A DNA stretch of 64,000 bases from Gammaproteobacteria bacterium (GTDB lineage: Bacteria > Pseudomonadota > Gammaproteobacteria > Pseudomonadales > Azotimanducaceae_A), in NCBI GenBank assembly GCA_012960755.1, contig DUAT01000144.1, forward strand, positions 1 to 64,000, written 5' to 3'. Shown here one piece after another: positions 17,774 through 26,763 of this stretch; the stretch's first letter is position 1, and every line of letters starts with the position of its first letter. The notes beneath the pieces are model-generated. The model did no database searches and was not told the DNA's origin. It saw nothing but the letters and a program-made list of their open reading frames with translations. Position numbers and translations under genes: made by a program.

Positions 17774-19444
17774 CTATACTCTAAGTAAGGTGGGTGAAAT
17801 TCTTAACGCGTCCGGCGCCATTGCCAGTCCATACGTTCTGAGTTGCTGTGCTCTTGTAACATGTGCTGCGCCTTCCAACAGGTTCAGTGCTATCTGTTGA
17901 ACCGTTCTCGCTTCCGGCGCTTCTAAAAAACTACCCTCTACCCAGCGATTGAATGCCCCCATCGCCGGACCACACCACAACTGATAGTCAATCTGGCGGG
18001 ATTCATCACCCACAATTGGCCACTGGCTCGAGCTGCCAATGTACCATCGAAAAATCAGCGCCATCTTGTGTTTTGGATTCTTCAGCGCCTTGTCAATTTG
18101 TCCAGGGTCGGTTCTGTTGAAAAATTCCTGTGTCTGCTCCCAGATATCCTCAAGTGATGACCTGAAAATGTTCTTCTCTATATTGGATCGTTGGTCCGCA
18201 GGAATATCTTCAATCGAATCGTATCGGCTATATAGCTCGTATAATTGATTACCTCTCACCGCCATCATCGTCCCGCGCTGCAGAACCTGCACTTTAACAC
18301 CAAGTTCAAACATATCAGCAGAAGCTGTCATTGCCACATCGGTCAATGCCGCCTGGGCTAGCAGTTGACGACTGCTATCCGAAACCCCTGATTCGACGGC
18401 AGCCTGATGTACCGTGCCGATCAGTACGAACGCGGCACCAAGAGAAAATGCCGCAGCGACACTAACAGGCGTGCCCAGGCTGCCCGCTGCGCCCAATCGA
18501 ATCGGTCGATCATAGCCATATTCCACCACGAGCCTGTCACGCAAGCTCATAATGGCCGGAAACAGTGCATTCAGAGGCCGGTTGTCGGTATGACCGCCAG
18601 AATCAGACTCGACGATAATGTCTTCTGCCAGGGGGATAGTCGCTGCAATTTCTGCCTCGGCAAGGGTCAGTTTACCTTCTGTAACCAGTTGATCGAGGAT
18701 TTTTTGAGGCGCCGGTGTTAAAAAATGACGCGCGACCTCTTCCCGGGAGATCTTGGCAAATACATGATTCTGACGCCGTACAGATCCGTCATCCGCCCGT
18801 GACAAGCCCGAGCATGCATAACGTACAATTGCCGGGGTCAAACCCATAAATGCTGATGCAGAAACCCTTTTAACCCCGCGTCGCAGGTACAGATCCACAA
18901 TCTGGTGTTCCAGTTCCGGCTCATTGGGCGAATGGATCAAGTTACTCCCCCAGGATATGCCTTGCGGATCCAATGCCTCGCTGATTTCTGTAATCGCAGC
19001 CTCGACAACTTCGGGTGATAGTCCTGCCGAGCCAAACATACCCATGGCGCCCATTTGGCCTAACTCGATGACCAGCTTTGCAGACCCGATGCCACGCGCC
19101 ATAGCACCGCCGACGTATGCAAAACGTACCCTGTGGGTTTCCTGGAAGCCCCGATCGCCCAGCCATTCCGGATACATTGGGGGCAAAATACCCAACAACG
19201 GATACTGTTGAGCTGATGTTTTACTCAGAGGCGCAACAGAATGTACCTCGCCTTGTGAGGCTAATCCGATACGGTGGGTCTTCGAATCCAGAACCACGCA
19301 GGTTGAACTGCGTATTGAAGCCTGAATTACACCTGCGTCCAGGGGTAAGAAGTTCGTGTCTGAACCATCCCCTGACCAGACGCCCACATACTGCGAAGCA
19401 GAATCCCTGGCCTGATGGTCAGTCATCTGTGTTCTTGATGTCAT
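17774..19444 (-). CDS. pfaD: PfaD/Pfa1-like trans-acting enoyl reductase (FMN, NPD-like)
   Basis: 556 aa. A 2-nitropropane-dioxygenase-like FMN TIM barrel typical of PUFA-synthase enoyl reductases: GGAMARGIGSAKLVIELG early in the barrel, SGGHTDNRPL and GAAGSLGTP / GAAFVLIGTVHQ phosphate-binding stretches, and the C-terminal helical extension (WYIGSSSQWPIVGDESRQ, GAFNRWVEGS) of the family. It reduces selected enoyl intermediates in trans. It is the first gene of the operon, as pfa1 is in myxobacteria, whereas pfaD is last in Shewanella-type clusters. The start MTSRTQM has weak ribosome-site support; Met7 is an alternative. Degenerate repeats occupy the leader (19470-19548). Confidence 0.94.
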   Translation of the reverse strand: MTSRTQMTDHQARDSASQYVGVWSGDGSDTNFLPLDAGVIQASIRSSTCVVLDSKTHRIGLASQGEVHSVAPLSKTSAQQYPLLGILPPMYPEWLGDRGFQETHRVRFAYVGGAMARGIGSAKLVIELGQMGAMGMFGSAGLSPEVVEAAITEISEALDPQGISWGSNLIHSPNEPELEHQIVDLYLRRGVKRVSASAFMGLTPAIVRYACSGLSRADDGSVRRQNHVFAKISREEVARHFLTPAPQKILDQLVTEGKLTLAEAEIAATIPLAEDIIVESDSGGHTDNRPLNALFPAIMSLRDRLVVEYGYDRPIRLGAAGSLGTPVSVAAAFSLGAAFVLIGTVHQAAVESGVSDSSRQLLAQAALTDVAMTASADMFELGVKVQVLQRGTMMAVRGNQLYELYSRYDSIEDIPADQRSNIEKNIFRSSLEDIWEQTQEFFNRTDPGQIDKALKNPKHKMALIFRWYIGSSSQWPIVGDESRQIDYQLWCGPAMGAFNRWVEGSFLEAPEARTVQQIALNLLEGAAHVTRAQQLRTYGLAMAPDALRISPTLLRV

Positions 19445-19850
19445 TAAATTATCTCGGTTTACGCAGACAACGTATCTCTACAAACGCGTCGAATAAGCGC
19501 ATCTCAACAGCGCATCTCGATAAAACACGTCTCAACCCACGTCTTAAAAAAGGAGTGCCTGCAATTCGCAGGGTGATGGATTATAGAGGTCGAAGGGTGT
19601 ATTCGCTACTAGTGCGGTTATAAGCGTTGTTTATCATGCACAAGTCCCACAGATACTGACATCAGAGTTACCGGATAAGTTCACGGATGGCTTCAAGAAG
19701 AGCCGAATAGTGGTTTAAAGGCTTCCTAACTGGTGATTATCCATAAATAGTCAAATTTCGACTTCAGCACCCTACTTTGCGCATATTGAGTCTATTTTAA
19801 TAGCACAAAACGTGACTGGAAAAGCACACATAATCATTTATGGATAGGCA
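19445..19850. promoter_or_regulatory. Leader/promoter region of the Pfa operon with degenerate 13-15-bp repeats
   Basis: About 400 bp without a gene. Six degenerate copies of a CGYRTCTC-like word (starting near 19470, 19484, 19497, 19510, 19525 and 19538; the best pair is two exact GCGCATCTC) recur every 13-15 bp within 100 bp upstream of the enoyl-reductase start. Minus-strand TTGAGA words inside the repeats could serve as -35 elements. Further out, 19738-19748 and 19836-19846 form an 11-bp inverted pair (TATCCATAAAT). No riboswitch was recognised. Confidence 0.4.
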
Positions 19851-19860
19851 CTAACTATCC
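19842..19860 (-). terminator. Weak hairpin at the VOC gene end
   Basis: GGATAG (19842-19847) and CTATCC (19855-19860) form a 6-bp stem with a 7-nt loop that includes the VOC stop codon; the minus-strand sequence after it is AT-rich but lacks a clean U-tract. Confidence 0.25.
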
Positions 19861-20627
19861 TGTAAATACCACCGCGTACCACAAATATCGACTCGATCAT
19901 CCGAGACATAGCAACCTCTTGCTTTTGCTTCACTGAGTATGTGATCCCGATTGGCAACAGCAATGTCCAGGCCACCCAAACCCGCACCGCGGCCATCTTC
20001 TTCCTGAACAAAGCGGATGACGACATTGTTAAGGGCCATTCTCAGTTCTGCGCCGTCTCGCTCCACTGGCAATCCCGCGACTCTGCCCCATAATTCAGCG
20101 AGCCCGACCGGGTCATTGCTCTGCAATTCAACGCCTCGATAGTCCACGGTGACATCCTGCTTCACCTTATCTTCCCAACCAGTACCACCCACGGGATGCC
20201 AATGACCGTTAAAATCGTTGTGAGCATCCGACTCAATTTCAAGAAAAGCAGCTTTCATATCCCCGGGATGCAACTGGCAAAGATTCCAATCCTCACGCTG
20301 GGATTCAAAGGCGACACGAACATCATTGTCCAACGCATTTTGCCTGACGATTTTTTGGGTTTCGGCGCTATCAGCCTGAGTGATCACCATATAGCCACCG
20401 TCACCGTTACGGCGATCCAGATAACGACCACCGGCGGTGCCTTCCTCCACGGGTGCGACAACCTCGAGGAAGTTACGGCCGATGGGCATGAGGGTATTTT
20501 CAAGACCAAACTTACCCACGCCAGGGTCGACGAAGCATCGATTGATACCAAGAATAGCAGTCAAATCCTGTATCACAGGTTCCAGTTCCCGGGCGACCAG
20601 GCAGATTTGGCGAAGTTGGACAGGCAT
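19851..20627 (-). CDS. VOC-superfamily (glyoxalase-like) protein
   Basis: 258 aa. The start at 20627 (MPVQLRQICLV) is chosen over an upstream Met because AAGGAG lies 6 nt before it. The N-terminal half is a glyoxalase-like domain (LRQICLVAREL..., LMPIGRNFLEVVAPVEEGTAGGRYLDRRNGDGGYM) and the C-terminal half repeats the beta-alpha-beta-beta-beta pattern, giving a two-module VOC fold of the Glyoxalase_3-like type. Substrate unknown. It is 406 bp upstream of the Pfa operon on the same strand and so probably a separate unit. Confidence 0.8.
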   Translation of the reverse strand: MPVQLRQICLVARELEPVIQDLTAILGINRCFVDPGVGKFGLENTLMPIGRNFLEVVAPVEEGTAGGRYLDRRNGDGGYMVITQADSAETQKIVRQNALDNDVRVAFESQREDWNLCQLHPGDMKAAFLEIESDAHNDFNGHWHPVGGTGWEDKVKQDVTVDYRGVELQSNDPVGLAELWGRVAGLPVERDGAELRMALNNVVIRFVQEEDGRGAGLGGLDIAVANRDHILSEAKARGCYVSDDRVDICGTRWYLQDS

Positions 20628-20817
20628 TACTTTCTCCTTATTTACGCATGGGTACCGGGTCAGAATAAGACTAACGGTTAAGAAAACCAATCATTACCAC
20701 TCGCTAAAGCCGTGGTAGACACTTTTTTGTCAACCGGGGTGCTCAGGGGTTAAAGTTCCCAACCTGAACAGCACAGTCGCAAAAACGCCACACTCTCAAA
20801 AAAATCAGAGAAATATC

Positions 20818-21780
20818 ATGACCGGGATCACACACCGTACGGTATCTGCTAACAATATCCGAATTCACCTCGCCGAAACCGGGGAAGGTCCTACCGTGTT
20901 AATGATTCACGGATTTCCCGAGTCATGGTACTCCTGGAGGGAACAACTCCCCGTACTGGCTGAACAGGGTTATCACGCGGTGGCCATGGATGTGCGCGGT
21001 TATGGCCGCTCATCAAAACCAACCCGGGTAGAAGACTACCGCATGCTGCAGAAAGTAGCGGATGTGGTCGGTGTGGTGCAGGCAATTGACAATGGCAAAG
21101 TGACGGTTGTCGGTCACGATTGGGGCGCGCCAATCGCGTGGAATTCTGCCTTGCTGCGACCAGACCTGTTTACCGGCGTGGCGGGGTTATCTGTACCCTA
21201 CTCAGCAGGTGGTGGCGCTGTTCGCCCTACCGAAATGTTTGCCCTGATGGCTGGTGAAGACGATTTCTATATCAATCACTTTCAGCAAGTGGGGAAAGCC
21301 GAGAGGGAAATCGAGGAAGACATTCAAAAATGGATTTTGGGTTTTTACTGGTGCGCCAGTGGTGATATTGTCGATGGCCCAAACATCAGCATGGTCACAA
21401 AGGGCCATACCCTGAAGGAACGACTGGTATATCCCGATAAAATGCCGGACTGGATGAGCCAGGAAGACCTGAATGTCTATACCCGCGAATTCGAATACTC
21501 CGGATTTTTTGGGCCTTTAAATCGCTACCGCAATGTCGATCGTGACTGGGAAGACCTGGCCTGCTATGCCGGACAGCCGATTACAATCCCGTCCCTGTTT
21601 ATCGGCGGCGAAAAAGACGGCCCGACCCAGTGGGGTGCTGCATCAATCGAGAAATTTGCACAAACCCTGCCAAGGCTGTTCAAGAACGAAATACTCGCCG
21701 GGGCGGGGCACTGGATTCAGCAGGAGAGAGCCCAAAGAACCAACGAGTTGCTGTTGGAATTTCTTGGCAGTCTTAAGTAG
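20818..21780 (+). CDS. Epoxide hydrolase-like alpha/beta hydrolase
   Basis: 320 aa. Features of soluble epoxide hydrolases: oxyanion loop HGFPESWYSWR (about residue 31), nucleophile elbow GHDWGA with Asp as nucleophile (about 101), a cap region rich in Tyr and Trp, and a C-terminal catalytic His in GAGHWIQQE. Dehalogenases share this fold, but the HGFPESW motif favours an epoxide hydrolase. It stands alone, converging on the thiolase gene. Natural substrate unknown. Confidence 0.88.
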   Translation: MTGITHRTVSANNIRIHLAETGEGPTVLMIHGFPESWYSWREQLPVLAEQGYHAVAMDVRGYGRSSKPTRVEDYRMLQKVADVVGVVQAIDNGKVTVVGHDWGAPIAWNSALLRPDLFTGVAGLSVPYSAGGGAVRPTEMFALMAGEDDFYINHFQQVGKAEREIEEDIQKWILGFYWCASGDIVDGPNISMVTKGHTLKERLVYPDKMPDWMSQEDLNVYTREFEYSGFFGPLNRYRNVDRDWEDLACYAGQPITIPSLFIGGEKDGPTQWGAASIEKFAQTLPRLFKNEILAGAGHWIQQERAQRTNELLLEFLGSLK

Positions 21781-21800
21781 CCCTTGCCCAACCCCCGAAT

Positions 21801-21815
21801 CCAGCAGGCTGCTGG
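21801..21815. terminator. Palindromic hairpin between convergent genes
   Basis: CCAGCAGGCTGCTGG is a perfect palindrome (7-bp arms) in the 37-bp gap between the convergent epoxide hydrolase and thiolase genes; it has no T-tract, so termination is only a suggestion. Confidence 0.3.
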
Positions 21816-21817
21816 GA

Positions 21818-23029
21818 CTAGTCGTCAGCTACCAGGACCAGGGTCCCGGTGGTGGAAAGACTCCCGCCAGTGCCATTGACCACACAGGTCCTGGCACTGG
21901 TTTGTTTACCCAGGTCACCATTGACGCCATCTTCAGCAGTGCCGGATAACTGCCGGTATGCTTCAATTAACAGTGGCATGCCGTACATGCCGCTATGGTT
22001 GAATGACAAACCACCACCATTGGTATTGATTGGAAACTTACCCCCAGGGGCTGCGTGGCCATCTTTCCAAAGTGTGTGGCCTTCACCCCGTGGAGCAAGA
22101 CCCAGCATTTCTGCTGTGATCGCAGCAGTAATCGTGAACGAGTCATAGATCTGCGCCATTTCCATATCGCTGGGGCCAAGACCTGCCATGGTGTAGGCAG
22201 CCTCTGCGGAGATATGCGCTGATGTTGCTGTGAAATCATCCATCTCCATCATATTGGAATGGCCCATGCTCTCACCGGCACCGGCAATCCAAACTGGTTT
22301 GGTTTTAAGACCCGCAGCCACTTTGGGGCTGGTTACCAACACCGCTCCACCATGATCCGCCACCATACAACAGTGTAGTATCGTTAGCGGCCACGCAATC
22401 AGCCTCGACTCTTCAACCTGCTGGACGGTAATGGGGCCACCGAAGGGATGCTTTTCCTTTGAATACATCGCTGCCCGTGGGTTCAGGGTTGCCCAGTCAC
22501 GGGTTACCTTGGCGATGTGAGCAAAATCTTCTGTCGTGGTTCCGAACCGGTGCATATGTCGCACCATGGCGTGGGCATACCCCGACGGCGCACCATTAAC
22601 GCCATACGCCATGGTCATTTCCATACCGGGGGATGAAACGCCGCCACCACGGCCATAGTTGCCAGCACCACGTCCGCCAATCTTGCGGGATGAAAAGCCA
22701 TTTTCCCCATGGCTCACCAGCGCTATGTCAATAATACCTGCATGAATCGCCGCCATTGCATGATGCACATGCATTTCAAAGGAGCAGCCGCCGACCGCGG
22801 TTGTGTCAATATACTTCGGCTGAATGCCCAGGTGTTCGCACAGCTCTGACGACCAGCCAGTTGAGAAAACACCTTCAATGTTCTTAATGGGCACCCCTGT
22901 TTGCACACTCAGGTTCTTGATCGCCTCAATATGCAACTGCAGCGCGGTTACCGGTTCTTCAAGAAATCCAATCTGGTTCGCTTCAGCAGCACCGACTATG
23001 GCTGCTGCTCCTGATAATTTACCGGGCAT
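21818..23029 (-). CDS. SCPx-like thiolase-fold protein (lipid-transfer/thiolase or aldolase), DUF35-paired
   Basis: 403 aa, close to the usual thiolase length. Thiolase fold with a Cys82 at the nucleophile position (GGCSFEMHVHHAM), and NGGGLSFNHSGMYG carrying the His near the C-terminus. The second catalytic Cys of classical thiolases (CxG near the C-terminus) is replaced by GTGG. This pattern, and the downstream DUF35 partner 3 bp away, is typical of SCPx/Ltp-type proteins, some of which with a DUF35 subunit act as retro-aldolases in sterol side-chain removal. Whether this one is a thiolase or an aldolase cannot be decided here. Confidence 0.85.
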   Translation of the reverse strand: MPGKLSGAAAIVGAAEANQIGFLEEPVTALQLHIEAIKNLSVQTGVPIKNIEGVFSTGWSSELCEHLGIQPKYIDTTAVGGCSFEMHVHHAMAAIHAGIIDIALVSHGENGFSSRKIGGRGAGNYGRGGGVSSPGMEMTMAYGVNGAPSGYAHAMVRHMHRFGTTTEDFAHIAKVTRDWATLNPRAAMYSKEKHPFGGPITVQQVEESRLIAWPLTILHCCMVADHGGAVLVTSPKVAAGLKTKPVWIAGAGESMGHSNMMEMDDFTATSAHISAEAAYTMAGLGPSDMEMAQIYDSFTITAAITAEMLGLAPRGEGHTLWKDGHAAPGGKFPINTNGGGLSFNHSGMYGMPLLIEAYRQLSGTAEDGVNGDLGKQTSARTCVVNGTGGSLSTTGTLVLVADD

Positions 23030-23032
23030 CTT

Positions 23033-23449
23033 CTACTCCTCCACCACGCGCCAGAACGGTATATGTATATCGTCACTGGCTTTTTCAAATTCCACTTTAA
23101 CCCTGGTACCAATCTTGATTTCTTCCGGCTTACCCGGGTCCACCCCTTTAAGGACTGTTAGCATGCGATCACCTTCATTCAGGTCGATATAGGCGGTGAC
23201 ATACGGGGCTTCAGCTGCCCAGGGGCCAAATGCCAAATGTTGAACGGCATAGGTATGCACCGTGCCTTCACCGCTGGCTTCGATCCATTCAAGGTTCATT
23301 GAATGGCAGGACGGGCAAATAAAACGTGGGTACCAATGGACTCGATTACAGTCCTGACAGCGTGGCAGCATCAGCTTGCCTTGTTTGGCTCCTTCCCAGA
23401 AGGGCTTGGTATGTGTGCCCTGGGTGGGTATGGGTTTATCGTACGCCAT
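23033..23449 (-). CDS. DUF35 Zn-ribbon/OB-fold acyl-CoA-binding partner
   Basis: 138 aa. A rubredoxin-like Zn ribbon (CQDC ... CPSC, about residues 34-53) is followed by an OB-fold (GTVHTYAVQH... GTRVKVEF). DUF35 proteins form complexes with SCPx-like thiolases. It is transcribed first, with the thiolase ATG 3 bp after its stop, so the two are made together. Confidence 0.92.
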   Translation of the reverse strand: MAYDKPIPTQGTHTKPFWEGAKQGKLMLPRCQDCNRVHWYPRFICPSCHSMNLEWIEASGEGTVHTYAVQHLAFGPWAAEAPYVTAYIDLNEGDRMLTVLKGVDPGKPEEIKIGTRVKVEFEKASDDIHIPFWRVVEE

Positions 23450-23689
23450 ATCTCATTCCTCTTTTTGGTGCTCAACGATATCCAGAATTCGCATTGCTCA
23501 TGCAAATTCGGTAACCGAACAATAGCATAGGTTTCGCTGCACCAGTCGACCCCTGGAGTGCAAGTTGACAAAAAACACCGGCGCCAGCGTAAAGGTGACT
23601 GATTCATTCGCTGCAAAAACCGCCGGATAAATTGAAAATACGTATCACAATTCAGTACACTCTCATTGAAAATTCTCTGATGGCTATCA

Positions 23690-24343
23690 ATGAAATTACT
23701 ATTTGACCTTGACGGTACAATTACCGATTCCAAACCTGGAATCACAAAATGCATCGAATATGCGCTGCAGAAACTGGATTTGCCTGTTCCCGCAGAAGAT
23801 GAGTTGGTCAGGTTAATAGGACCGCCCTTGAAAGAAACCTTCGGAACACTACTACCGAGCCCGACAGACGAGAACATCAATCAGGCTGTCACCTTCTACA
23901 GGGAGAGATTCGCTGACGTGGGTATTTTCGAAAATTCCGTTTACCCGGGGATTCAGGACGCCCTGCATAGCTTCAGGGAAATGGGCGTATCACTCTATCT
24001 CGCAACATCAAAGCTTCAGGTTTTTGCAGAGCGAATCCTGCAGCACTTTGAACTGGACCATCTGTTCAGTGGTGTTTATGGCAGCGAGCTGGATGGAACC
24101 CGGCAGGATAAAACCGAGTTGATTCAATATTTGCTGGCAGCAGAAAAAATACCCCATCGTCACGCCGCGATGATAGGGGACCGATCCCATGATATTAAGG
24201 GCGGCAAGGCCAACAATATCCAGACTGTTGGTGTGCTGTGGGGATACGGTTCACAAGATGAACTGGTCGGAGCAGGCGCAGATCTTATCGCCGAAGAACC
24301 GGAAGATCTTAATTGGTTGTTTGAGTATTACACGGGCGAATGA
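23690..24343 (+). CDS. HAD-superfamily phosphatase (phosphoglycolate phosphatase-like)
   Basis: 217 aa. HAD motif I LFDLDGTITDS at the extreme N-terminus, an alpha-helical C1 cap, motif II ATSK, and motif III/IV around MIGDRSHDIKGGKANN. It is the first gene of a plus-strand run that continues with ugpB 49 bp later, so a role on an imported phosphoester (for example G3P or a derivative) is possible but speculative; a generic sugar- or glycolate-phosphatase is equally likely. Confidence 0.88.
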   Translation: MKLLFDLDGTITDSKPGITKCIEYALQKLDLPVPAEDELVRLIGPPLKETFGTLLPSPTDENINQAVTFYRERFADVGIFENSVYPGIQDALHSFREMGVSLYLATSKLQVFAERILQHFELDHLFSGVYGSELDGTRQDKTELIQYLLAAEKIPHRHAAMIGDRSHDIKGGKANNIQTVGVLWGYGSQDELVGAGADLIAEEPEDLNWLFEYYTGE

Positions 24344-24366
24344 TCGAAATAAGGAGAACTTGTACG

Positions 24367-24396
24367 ATGCCTTCAGCTACAAGCGAGAAACCATGA
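24367..24396 (+). CDS. Possible 9-codon leader ORF coupled to ugpB
   Basis: ATG at 24367 opens a 9-codon frame (MPSATSEKP) whose TGA overlaps the ugpB ATG as ATGA (24393-24396). The only strong Shine-Dalgarno near ugpB, AAGGAG at 24351-24356, is 10 nt before this ATG, too far from the ugpB ATG. Translational coupling is the natural reading, but a TTG at 24360 in the ugpB frame could use the same site. Confidence 0.35.
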   Translation: MPSATSEKP

Positions 24397-25694
24397 AAAA
24401 TATTGTATTCATGCTTTGCATCCTGGGTCTGGCGACGTCAGCGCCAGTTTGCCTGGCAGTGACTGAAATATCCTGGTGGCACGCCATGGGATCGGAAAAT
24501 GGAGAACGGGTCGATAAGATCGCCAGGGATTTTAATTCGACTCAAAACGAGTACAAAATCATACCCAGCTACAAGGGCAACTATACCGATACCATGACCG
24601 CCGCAGTCGCTGCATTTCGGGCAAAAAAGCAGCCGCATATTGTGCAGGTTTTCGAAGTGGGGACAGCAACCATGATGGCCGCCAGAGGGGCAGTCTACCC
24701 CGTCGAAAATGTGATGCAGGATTCCGGTGAGCCATTTGATAGTTCAATCTATCTACGGGGTGTTATATCCTATTACCAGACACCAGAGGGCGACCTGTTG
24801 TCCATGCCTTTTAACTCTTCAACCCCGGTCATGTGGTACAACAAAACCGCCTTTAAAAAAGCCGGGATTCAAAGCCCTCCTGTCACCTGGGAGGATGTAA
24901 ACAAAGCCGCAAAGAAACTACTGGCATCTGGAATGAAATGCGGCTTTTCTTTCGGCTGGCAATCCTGGGTAATGATTGAAAACTATTCCGCCTGGCACAA
25001 TCAACCACTGGGTACCAGGGAAAACGGATATACTGGTTTCGATGCAGAACTGACGTTCAATTCATCGAGTATAAAAAATAGAATCCAATCCATCGCAGAC
25101 TCCCAACCAGATGGCACCTTTGTTTACGGCGGGCGAGAAGACAGCAGCCTGCCCCTGTTTACCAGCGGTACTTGCGGCATGTGGATGAGCTCTTCGGCAA
25201 ACACCGCAGCACTAAAAAGCCAGGCGAAATTTAAATATGGTCAAACCATGCTACCCCTTGATACCGAGGTGGCATCATCCGCTCAAAATTCTATTATCGG
25301 CGGAGCCACCCTCTGGGTTCTGAGAGGACATAGCAGACAGAGCTACAAAGGCGTTGCGAAGTTTCTGAGTTATCTTTCTACACCACAAGTGCAAGCCTGG
25401 TGGCATCAGCAAACCGGTTATGTACCCATCACCCTGGAAGCCGCTGAACTTTCACGCGCCCAGGGTTTTTATGACAGAAACCCAGGCACAGATACCGCCG
25501 TCAAACAACTCAGCCTAAACACGCCGACGAAGAATTCCCGGGGCTTGAGATTCGGCAATTATGTTCAGGTCCGGGCAATAGTTAACGAAGAACTGGAAGC
25601 CATCTGGGCAGGCACAAAAACGGCATCTCAAGGCCTTGATGACGCCGTGACTAGAGGTAACAAGTTACTGCGAAAATTCGAACGTGCAAATTAA
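24393..25694 (+). CDS. ugpB: sn-Glycerol-3-phosphate ABC transporter, periplasmic binding protein UgpB
   Basis: 433 aa. MKNIVFMLCILGLATSAPVCLA is a clear Sec signal peptide, which supports this ATG. The mature protein closely follows E. coli UgpB: YKGNYTDTMTAAVAAFR, EVGTATMM, MPFNSSTPVMWYNK, GGATLWVL, WHQQTGYVPIT and EELEAIW all have direct counterparts. It delivers G3P or glycerophosphodiesters to UgpAE. It heads the ugpBAEC set. No convincing Pho box was seen upstream, unlike the PhoB-controlled E. coli operon. Confidence 0.94.
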   Translation: MKNIVFMLCILGLATSAPVCLAVTEISWWHAMGSENGERVDKIARDFNSTQNEYKIIPSYKGNYTDTMTAAVAAFRAKKQPHIVQVFEVGTATMMAARGAVYPVENVMQDSGEPFDSSIYLRGVISYYQTPEGDLLSMPFNSSTPVMWYNKTAFKKAGIQSPPVTWEDVNKAAKKLLASGMKCGFSFGWQSWVMIENYSAWHNQPLGTRENGYTGFDAELTFNSSSIKNRIQSIADSQPDGTFVYGGREDSSLPLFTSGTCGMWMSSSANTAALKSQAKFKYGQTMLPLDTEVASSAQNSIIGGATLWVLRGHSRQSYKGVAKFLSYLSTPQVQAWWHQQTGYVPITLEAAELSRAQGFYDRNPGTDTAVKQLSLNTPTKNSRGLRFGNYVQVRAIVNEELEAIWAGTKTASQGLDDAVTRGNKLLRKFERAN

Positions 25695-25850
25695 CCAGGT
25701 TCATTCGGACACGCATGACTTTCAGAACAGGAACTGATTTGACGTTAAATCGAAGCATTTTTCCATCACCTCACGAACTTGAATATTCAGGGTTGTTCGA
25801 TGCAACATCGCTCGCTGTCAGATCAGGGCTAGTCAAGTGTTAAAACCCCG

Positions 25851-26732
25851 GTGCTAAAGCGAGTACACTTCGAATCGTCCTGGTTACCTTATGCACTGGT
25901 TGCACCACAGATTCTGATCACTTGCGTTTTCTTCATGTGGCCAGCCGGACAGTCCGTATACCAGTCATTTCTTATTGAAGACGCTTTTGGCCTATCCACG
26001 GAGTTTGTCTTTCTTGAAAACTATCAGCTATTGTTTGAAGATAAATTATACTTCGACACCTTTTACCGCACCCTGTTCTTCTCATCGATGGTGGCAACAC
26101 TCTCAATCCTGACCGCACTGGTTCTTGCCGGAATGGCCGACCAGGTTATCAAGGGCTCACTGTTTTATCGCACGATGTTAATCTGGCCCTATGCAGTTGC
26201 GCCAGCCATCGCCGGTGCCTTATGGGTATTTATGTTTGACCCGACCCTTGGAATTCTGACTTACTTTCTTGACACAGTTGGCTGGAACTGGAACCACAAA
26301 CTCAATGGCGGTGAAGCCATGAGCCTGGTGATTATGGCTGCCACCTGGAAACAGATCAGCTACAACTTTTTGTTTTTTCTTGCTGCCATGCAGGCAATAC
26401 CCAAATCGCTAATCGAGGCTGCTGCGATTGACGGGGCCGGGCCGGTCCGTCGATTCTGGGGTATTGTGTTCCCACTGATTACCCCAACAACCTTTTTCCT
26501 GCTGGTAGTCAACATCGTTTACGCATTTTTTGAAACCTTCGGCATCATTCACGTGGTCACAGCCGGTGGACCGGCAAAGGCAACTGAAATTCTGGTCTAC
26601 AAGGCCTACAACGATGGCTTTATCGGTCTTGACCTGGGGGGGTCTGCGGCGCAATCGACGATACTCATGATCATGGTTATCTTCATTACAGTCATCCAAT
26701 TTCGTTACATCGAACGGAAAGTGGATTATTAA
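25851..26732 (+). CDS. ugpA: G3P ABC transporter permease UgpA
   Basis: 293 aa, starting at GTG 25851. Six predicted membrane helices, the permease EAA loop [16 protein letters not shown], and close agreement with E. coli UgpA ([46 protein letters not shown]). The inner-membrane partner of UgpE. A 156-bp gap separates it from ugpB, with no obvious terminator. Confidence 0.93.
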   Translation: MLKRVHFESSWLPYALVAPQILITCVFFMWPAGQSVYQSFLIEDAFGLSTEFVFLENYQLLFEDKLYFDTFYRTLFFSSMVATLSILTALVLAGMADQVIKGSLFYRTMLIWPYAVAPAIAGALWVFMFDPTLGILTYFLDTVGWNWNHKLNGGEAMSLVIMAATWKQISYNFLFFLAAMQAIPKSLIEAAAIDGAGPVRRFWGIVFPLITPTTFFLLVVNIVYAFFETFGIIHVVTAGGPAKATEILVYKAYNDGFIGLDLGGSAAQSTILMIMVIFITVIQFRYIERKVDY

Positions 26733-26763
26733 TGGATTCCTTGACCGTGGAAGATCAATCGTC

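Noticed and set aside
19681..19760. Short minus-strand peptide ending LLEAIRELIR as a gene remnant
   Set aside because: Too short and unsupported by flanking similarity to claim a pseudogene.
24189..24392. N-terminal extension of UgpB from 24189
   Set aside because: It lies inside the HAD gene in another frame, and the signal peptide begins at 24393.
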